Part shown: positions 6,401 to 10,777 of the stretch, in pieces
How the letters are laid out: every line of letters starts with the position of its first letter
Position numbering within the stretch: the stretch's first letter is position 1
DNA from: DSOS01 sp035286585
Lineage (GTDB): Bacteria; Chloroflexota; Anaerolineae; Anaerolineales; UBA4823
NCBI GenBank assembly: GCA_035286585.1
Contig: DATEDC010000160.1
Location: forward strand, 1 to 10,777
Direction of reading: 5' to 3'
DNA length: 10,777 nt
Notes under the pieces: model-generated
Told to the model about the DNA's origin: nothing
Seen by the model: the letters and a program-made list of their open reading frames with translations, nothing else
Databases searched by the model: none
Program-made: the position numbers and the translations under genes

Positions 6401-9400
6401 ACGCCCTTGAAGATCGACTTTATCGTCACCGATCTGGATGGCAACCCGGTGATCGACCGACCGGTGGAGGTGCGCGCCGCCCGCCTGGAGTGGAAATACC
6501 GGGGGAACGACTGGACCGAGGAGGAGGTCGATGTCCAGACCTGCCGGACGGGCTCCCAGACTGCGCCAGTCACCTGCACCTTCGAAACCACTGTGGGCGG
6601 CACTTACCGCATCACAGCCCTGGTCACGGATGCCGACGGGCGCCAGAACCAAAGCCAGTTCACCCGCTGGGTGAGCGGCGGGCAGCAGCCCCCGGCTCGC
6701 AAGGTGGAGCAAGAGACGGTCACCCTGATCCCGGATAAAGAGGCTTACCAACCGGGTGACGTAGCCCAGATCCTGGTGCAGGCTCCTTTCAGTCCAGCGG
6801 AGGGCTTGCTGATGGTCAGCCGCAGCGGCATCCTGTACACCGAGCGCTTCAGCCTCGCCGGTAACGGCGCTGAAGAAGGCAGCTACACCTTGAATGTGCC
6901 CATCGAAGAAACCCACATCCCCAACCTGAACATCCAGGTGGACCTGGTGGGCTCTGCGCCGCGGCTGGATGACCAGGGCGAGACGCTCGCGGATGCCCCA
7001 CCGCGACCCGCGTATGCGACGGGTACGCTCACACTGAACATCCCCCCGCTGCAACGCACGCTCTCTGTGCAGGCTGATCCACTTGAAAAGGAGCTTGAGC
7101 CGGGCGGGGAGACAGAAATTTCTATTTCGCTGCAAGACGCCGATGGCGATCCTGTGGCAGGGGCTGAGCTGGCTGTAGTCGTCGTGGATGAAGCCATTCT
7201 GGCGTTGAGCGACTACCAGCTTGCCGACCCCTTGAGTGTATTTTATGCAACCCGCCCAACGGACATGATGAGCACTTATGGACGGGCGAGCATCGTACTG
7301 GTCGATCCGCTTGCGCTGGCAGGTACTGAAGATCTGCGCGGACGCGAGGCAATTGCAACGGTTGAGGTCATGATGGAGGCGGCTATGGCCCCTGCTCCGG
7401 CTGAGATGCCCGCAGCTAAGGCAGATATGGCCGAGGCTGGGGAGGCGGAGCCTATTCGCGTGCGCCTCGATTTCAACCCGCTGGCTGCCTTTGAACCGGT
7501 GGTGCTCACCGATGCGGATGGGGTTGCTCGCGTGCCAGTGAAGCTGCCCGATAACCTGACCCGCTACCGGGTGATGGTGGTTGCGGTGGATACCAGTGGA
7601 CACCAGTTCGGGCTAGGGGAGGCCAGCCTGGTCGCCCGGCTGCCGTTAATGGTCAGGCCTTCTGCGCCGCGCTTCCTGAACTTCGGCGACCAATTCGAGC
7701 TGCCGGTGGTGTTGCAGAACCAGACCGACGAGCCCATGCAGGTGGACGTGGTCGTGCGCACGGCTAACCTGGAGCTGACCGGGCCCGCCGGACTGCGCGT
7801 GGAAGTCCCGGAGCGCGATAGGGTGGAAGTGCGCTTCCCGGCTGCCACCCAATTGGCGGGGCAGGCGACCATCCAGGTCGCCGCGGTCAGTGGCGACTAC
7901 GCCGATGCGGCTAAAGTGGAGCTGCCGGTCTACACGCCCGCCACGAGCGAGGCTTTTGCAACCTACGGTGTGGTGGATGAGGGGGCAGTCTTCCAGCCGG
8001 TCGAATCGCCCTCGGCTCTGGGAGCCGGGGATGTCTTCTCCCAATACGGCGGGCTGGAGATCAATACCTCTTCGACCGCCCTGCAGGCGCTCACCGACGC
8101 TGTGCTCTACCTTGTCTCTTACCCCTACGAGTGTAGTGAACAAATCGCTTCGCGCTTGCTGGCGGTGGCGGCCTTGCGAGACGTACTGACCGCTTTTCAG
8201 GCGGAGGGGCTGCCCGCACCACGCGAGCTGGAAGCCGCTGTACAGCGGGATATCACCCGCTTGCAAGGGCTGCAAAACAGCGATGGCGGCTTCCCCTACT
8301 GGCGGCGCGGGCTGGATTCAATTCCCTTCAATACCATACACGTGGCTCACGCCCTGCAGCGCGCCGAGCTCAAAGGCTTTGCGGTGCCGGTGGAAATGTG
8401 GCCGCCGCTGCGTGAGTATCTCAAACAGGTCGAGAGCCATTATCCCTCCTGGTACAGCCAGTCTACCCGCTGGACGCTCTCGGCTTACGCCCTCTACGTG
8501 CGCAATTTGATGGGCGACCGCGATCCACAGAAAGCACTGCGCCTGATAAATGAGGCTGGACTGGAGAGACTCTCGCTGGAAGCCGTTGGCTGGTTGTGGC
8601 CGGTGTTGCTTGACACTCCCGGTTCCCAGGAGACCCTGGAGGAAATCCGGCGGCTGGTGAACAACCGGGTGGTCGAGACGGCTGGGGCGGCCAATTTCAC
8701 AACCAGCTATGACGACCAGACCTACCTGCTGCTCAGCTCGGACCGGAGGCTGGACGCCATCCTGCTGGATGCCTTGATCGGCGACAACCGTTCGGCTGAG
8801 CGCTCACGGCAAAGCCCACAGCACGACCTGATCCCCAAGCTGGTCAACGGCCTGCTGGCGCACACTACTCGCGGCCGCTGGGGCAGCACTCAGGAGAACG
8901 TGTTCGTGCTGCTTGCCCTGGATCGCTACTTCAACACCTTCGAAGCCCAAACGCCCGATTTTGTCGCCCGCATCTGGTTGGGCGATACCTATGCCGGTGA
9001 CCACGAATATCGCGGCCGCACCACCGAGCGACACGAGACGCGGGTGCCGATGGCTTACCTGGTGGATGAATCCCTGGGCGGGGGCGGCGTGCAGAACCTG
9101 GTGATCAGCAAAGAGGGTCCGGGGAGGCTGTACTACCGCCTGGGTCTGCGCTACGCCCCGACCGACCTGGAGCTGGAGGCGGTGGATATGGGCTTTGTGG
9201 TCCAGCGGGTATACGAAGCTGTGGACGACCCGCAGGATGTGCGCCAGGATGAAAACGGAGTCTGGCATATCCGGGCAGGGGCGCGAGTGCGGGTGCGCCT
9301 GACCCTGGTGGCGGATAACCGCCGCTACCATGTAGCCCTGGCAGACCCGCTGCCCGCCGGGTTGGAAATCGTCAACCCGGGGTTGGCTGTGTCTGGAAGT

Positions 9401-9655
9401 ATCCCCCAGGACCCCAACAGCCCGGATTATCGCTACGGCTGGTGGTGGTGGGGCACCTGGTACGAGCACCAGAACCTGCGGGATGAACGCGCCGAAGCCT
9501 TTACACCTCTGCTGTGGGACGGCGTCTACCAATACACGTACATCGCCCGGGCGACCACGCCCGGCAGGTTCGTGGTTCCCCCTGCCAAGGCGGAGGAGAT
9601 GTACTCGCCGGAGGTCTTCGGGCGCTCCGCCAGCGCGGTGGTGATTGTGGAGTAA
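3494..9655 (+). CDS. Membrane-anchored bacterial alpha-2-macroglobulin with CxEQ thioester
   Basis: At 2053 residues this is a large bacterial alpha-2-macroglobulin, expected to trap attacking proteases at the cell surface through a reactive thioester. Residues 11-30 form a single hydrophobic anchor with no lipobox cysteine, followed by a low-complexity linker. Three Ig/Big_5-like domains span about 153-475, followed by macroglobulin domains. The A2M_N signature 'DDRQMYRPG' starts at 701 and 'EFRRPEFEV' at 805. The bait-region domain starts near 1075 ('IPDKEAYQPGD') and contains VVDEA (about 1230-1234). The A2M domain starts near 1322, and the thioester domain runs from about 1520 to 1805 with C1547-S-E1549-Q1550. 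The C-terminal domain keeps the usual 'PAKAEEMYSPEVFGRS' ending. All key thioester residues are present, so it should be active. No pbpC-type transglycosylase gene, the common partner, lies beside it. It appears to be a single-gene unit. Confidence 0.93.
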   Translation: MGSNFIRKYRIPLVVLVLLALAAGGVYLAYQLSPRPETGGQTIPVSGGAVTTSGGESMSDAGEEGLSLQLSPGKPEPQVITPLPLATGEPLPEAEVERILARLPALTDGTQDQVDFRLAQEPIPPPRTGETIQQAFPPPQQAIQPGTDVSAPLEVLRYAPQGEIPIAPFMSVTFNQPMVPLSTLEALAEKDVPVIIEPALPGVWRWMGTKTLTFEYDSELIDRLPKATEYRVTIPAGTRSLSGSALAEAVTWTFSTPPPVVTSTYPYDQPQPLEPLFFIAFDQRIDPAAVLGTVRVRAGEQIASLKLAEEADIQADLKVKNLVKNTPEGRWLAFRALEPLPADTHISVTIGPGTPSAEGPLVTSQAHSYNFRTYAPLRIVEHRCAWSDVECPPLTPFYIRFNNPIDSQVYKEAMLRIEPELPGASVSIFGDTINIQGATRGRTTYTVTVSGEIQDIFGQELGSDTRLEFKVGPAEPFLFRQEQILVTLDPAAKKPVFSVYAVNYPRLEVKIYAVQPNDWPAFKRYMQEFYRTDITPQIPGRLVLDRSLPVEAPADALTEVGIDLSQVMDGRFGHFIVVVQPPSGALKNEQDRFYQTVHAWVQVTQIGLDAFVDHSEMVVWASALGNGAPLSGVKVEALPGGMSVVTGKNGTVRFAIPDGASFLVASQGADRAILPRSPYPWDEGGWYRRTPSDELRWYVFDDRQMYRPGEEVHLKGWLRRIGGGQEGDVGLVGEAVSAVRYRVTDPQGNDLGGGRAEVNALGGFDFSFKLPQEVNLGYAQLTLEAEGSLGTLSGWQFYHGFQIQEFRRPEFEVTARNETPPPYFAGEHAVVAVQASYYAGGPLPDAEVTWQVYSTPGHYAPPNWPDFTFGTWEPWWWYHGGLFSEEVGYFGETSGESQVETFSGRTDAAGEHYLRLDFEAQDPRPYSIQAEATVMDVNRQAWTGSTNLLVHPAELYIGLRSERYFVERGTPLKIDFIVTDLDGNPVIDRPVEVRAARLEWKYRGNDWTEEEVDVQTCRTGSQTAPVTCTFETTVGGTYRITALVTDADGRQNQSQFTRWVSGGQQPPARKVEQETVTLIPDKEAYQPGDVAQILVQAPFSPAEGLLMVSRSGILYTERFSLAGNGAEEGSYTLNVPIEETHIPNLNIQVDLVGSAPRLDDQGETLADAPPRPAYATGTLTLNIPPLQRTLSVQADPLEKELEPGGETEISISLQDADGDPVAGAELAVVVVDEAILALSDYQLADPLSVFYATRPTDMMSTYGRASIVLVDPLALAGTEDLRGREAIATVEVMMEAAMAPAPAEMPAAKADMAEAGEAEPIRVRLDFNPLAAFEPVVLTDADGVARVPVKLPDNLTRYRVMVVAVDTSGHQFGLGEASLVARLPLMVRPSAPRFLNFGDQFELPVVLQNQTDEPMQVDVVVRTANLELTGPAGLRVEVPERDRVEVRFPAATQLAGQATIQVAAVSGDYADAAKVELPVYTPATSEAFATYGVVDEGAVFQPVESPSALGAGDVFSQYGGLEINTSSTALQALTDAVLYLVSYPYECSEQIASRLLAVAALRDVLTAFQAEGLPAPRELEAAVQRDITRLQGLQNSDGGFPYWRRGLDSIPFNTIHVAHALQRAELKGFAVPVEMWPPLREYLKQVESHYPSWYSQSTRWTLSAYALYVRNLMGDRDPQKALRLINEAGLERLSLEAVGWLWPVLLDTPGSQETLEEIRRLVNNRVVETAGAANFTTSYDDQTYLLLSSDRRLDAILLDALIGDNRSAERSRQSPQHDLIPKLVNGLLAHTTRGRWGSTQENVFVLLALDRYFNTFEAQTPDFVARIWLGDTYAGDHEYRGRTTERHETRVPMAYLVDESLGGGGVQNLVISKEGPGRLYYRLGLRYAPTDLELEAVDMGFVVQRVYEAVDDPQDVRQDENGVWHIRAGARVRVRLTLVADNRRYHVALADPLPAGLEIVNPGLAVSGSIPQDPNSPDYRYGWWWWGTWYEHQNLRDERAEAFTPLLWDGVYQYTYIARATTPGRFVVPPAKAEEMYSPEVFGRSASAVVIVE

Positions 9656-9683
9656 CAAGCAGCGTTCGGCCGGCTATACAGAC

Positions 9684-9714
9684 GAAAGCGATCGGGTTCG
9701 CCCTGATCGCTTTC
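9684..9714. terminator. Hairpin between convergent genes, possible bidirectional terminator
   Basis: GAAAGCGATC (9684-9693) pairs with GATCGCTTTC (9705-9714). The stem continues as GGG/CCC around a TTCG loop with a single bulged T, giving about 13 pairs. It lies 28 bases after the macroglobulin stop and 42 bases beyond the end of the converging secreted-protein gene, as expected for a shared terminator. The oligo-T tract of a classical intrinsic terminator is missing on both strands; there is only TTTC. Confidence 0.5.
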
Positions 9715-9756
9715 TGCTCACCAGTTCGGCAGTACTCAGGTTTGCTGGTATTCTTA

Positions 9757-10122
9757 CTACGGTTTTCCTGGGCTGAATAAGATATCCCCTCCCAGGTAAA
9801 AGCCAGGGGGAACGTTGGGATCCAGCCAGGTGCACCATACGGTGCGCTGCTTACCAGGCTTGTCAAAGAACGTTTCCACGAGGGCGCCGTCAGGAGCGAA
9901 AAGAGATACGCTCATTGCTACCCCGACGCTAGTGGAACCGGCATCCTGGCCTACGACGGAATGAGCGCTCGGGGTTACTACGACCTCATAGACACTTCCA
10001 TCTTCACACCAGGCGGGCCCGAACTCACCGGAGTTGGGACCTTTGGCATCGGCTAATGCACTGCCGACTGGTAGGGCTGCAACTAGCATCACTATGATTA
10101 ACGTTGCAAATTTGGTTTTCAT
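9757..10122 (-). CDS. Small secreted protein of unknown function
   Basis: This 121-residue protein has a clear Sec signal peptide: a basic N-terminus (MKTK), a hydrophobic core to about residue 20, and an S-A-L-A motif with probable cleavage after A24. The mature part is about 97 residues. It has exactly two cysteines, C39 and C97, each preceded by Trp (W38-C39 and W96-C97), which probably form a disulfide after export. The middle is beta-rich ('VYEVVVTPSAHSV', 'VGVAMSVSLFAPDG') and suggests a small beta-sandwich. I do not recognise a family. The start is supported by AAGGAGGG (10128-10135) five bases upstream. It follows the substrate-binding protein gene on the same strand after 173 bases. 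That gap holds only weak promoter-like hexamers (TTGTCA at 10190-10195 and TATACT at 10195-10200, minus strand), and these overlap rather than forming a pair. Co-transcription is possible but not shown. Confidence 0.7.
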   Translation of the reverse strand: MKTKFATLIIVMLVAALPVGSALADAKGPNSGEFGPAWCEDGSVYEVVVTPSAHSVVGQDAGSTSVGVAMSVSLFAPDGALVETFFDKPGKQRTVWCTWLDPNVPPGFYLGGDILFSPGKP

Positions 10123-10295
10123 CCTATCCCTCCTTGCTGGCCATCTTAATACATTTATCTCAACAAACCAAAGACCACCGAATGGGTAATGACAAGTATA
10201 TCACCAGCGGGCTTAAACTGGGACAATTCAGAGGAACTTGTTCCGATTGGATCAAACATTGGCGGTCAGGCTGAATGACCTGGCTTCTCGATACC

Positions 10296-10777
10296 CTACG
10301 GCCACACCTGCGATGGGTTTGAGCTCAACGAGCTGGCAGGGCCCGGGTTGAAAATATCTGGGTCGCCGCTGGTGAACTGGTACACTCTGCCGCCTACTAT
10401 ACCCGCGCAATCACCCAGCTCTGAGCAGCTCAGCGAGCCGGTCATACCCGGGAAATTTGTCATCCTGTACAACGCATCACGCACAGCCAGCGGGTCCACC
10501 CGTAATGTTCCGTCTTCGTCTTGCACGGCAACCAGAGAGATTGCGTGGAGCAGCAGATCGGCGGCGTCATACCCAAAGGCGTGGAATTCTGTCGGTGGAT
10601 TCTCATTGTGTTTTTGCCGGTATGCAACCAGAAATGATTGGTACGCTATAGTTCCTTGGTCAAAGTCATAAGCCGTGGTAGCCACGTACACGCCCACCGC
10701 GCTCTCGCCTGCCTGCCTGAGGAAATCCGCTGAGTTTAACAGCTCCCACAAGAAGATCGCTGTATCCTCTAACCCCG
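10296..10777 (-). CDS. Branched-chain amino-acid-type ABC transporter substrate-binding protein (C-terminal part)
   Basis: The frame is open to the right edge: upstream of the TTG at 10751 it continues as 'GLEDTAIFLWELLNS', so the true start lies outside the window and about 160 residues are visible. The sequence matches the second lobe of the Peripla_BP_6 (LivK-like) fold: 'TAIFLWELLNSADF', then 'GVYVATTAYD', 'YQSFLVAYRQKHNENPP' and the hallmark 'FGYDAADLLLHAI'. Such proteins capture branched-chain amino acids, amides or other small ligands outside the membrane and deliver them to an ABC permease. The ligand cannot be inferred from this half. A late CX5C pair in 'SCSELGDCAG' could form a small disulfide loop, consistent with an exported protein. 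The permease and ATPase genes are not in view. The next gene on the same strand is the small secreted protein. Confidence 0.85.
   Translation of the reverse strand, partial: GLEDTAIFLWELLNSADFLRQAGESAVGVYVATTAYDFDQGTIAYQSFLVAYRQKHNENPPTEFHAFGYDAADLLLHAISLVAVQDEDGTLRVDPLAVRDALYRMTNFPGMTGSLSCSELGDCAGIVGGRVYQFTSGDPDIFNPGPASSLSSNPSQVWP

Noticed and set aside
6326..7603. Long minus-strand open frame of 425 codons inside the macroglobulin gene
   Set aside because: It is antisense to the A2M coding frame, whose domains and motifs are unmistakable. The antisense text is rich in His, Arg and Gln, as expected from a shadow of GC-rich codons.
8804..9658. Minus-strand open frame of 284 codons antisense to the macroglobulin C-terminus
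   Set aside because: Same reasoning: no recognisable domain, composition typical of antisense frames, and the plus frame holds conserved C-terminal macroglobulin motifs.

Overview
The window looks like a chromosomal segment of an uncultured Chloroflexota bacterium, most likely class Anaerolineae. This is an inference from the gene mix: a zinc-ribbon class III cyclase, a DUF5995 protein, a CPBP protease, a very long thioester alpha-2-macroglobulin and a LivK-type binding protein. The DNA is moderately GC-rich and has strong GGAGG-type ribosome binding sites. No phylogenetic marker gene is present, so the assignment is tentative.

Layout: (1) 1-408 is the 3' end of a + strand gene whose C-terminus resembles the lectin-like tip domain of phage tail-fibre proteins. 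(2) 409-628 is a leader region with a possible promoter and a 98-nt multi-tier palindrome at 508-605. (3) 629-1342 encodes a small nucleotide cyclase with an N-terminal four-cysteine motif and all core catalytic residues. (4) 1339-1554 holds a start-less minus-strand remnant resembling the N-terminus of a DinB-family protein. (5) 1535-2233 (minus, DUF5995) and 2397-3194 (plus, CPBP membrane protease) are divergent around a short AT-rich promoter region. (6) 3163-3402 is a second start-less minus-strand gene remnant, of unknown family. (7) 3494-9655 encodes a 2053-residue membrane-anchored alpha-2-macroglobulin with an intact CxEQ thioester motif, and occupies more than half the window. (8) A hairpin at 9684-9714 separates it from two minus-strand genes: a small secreted protein (9757-10122) and the C-terminal part of a branched-chain amino-acid-type ABC substrate-binding protein that runs off the right edge (10296-10777).

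The genes do not form one obvious pathway. Strand switches and two decayed fragments suggest a patchwork of single-gene units rather than an operon. The right half has an envelope theme: an anchored protease-trap-like protein, a secreted small protein and a solute-binding protein. I see no CRISPR array, transposase, tRNA, rRNA or recognisable defence operon. The points most worth following are the palindrome in the cyclase leader, the candidate bait segment of the macroglobulin, and the two gene remnants.
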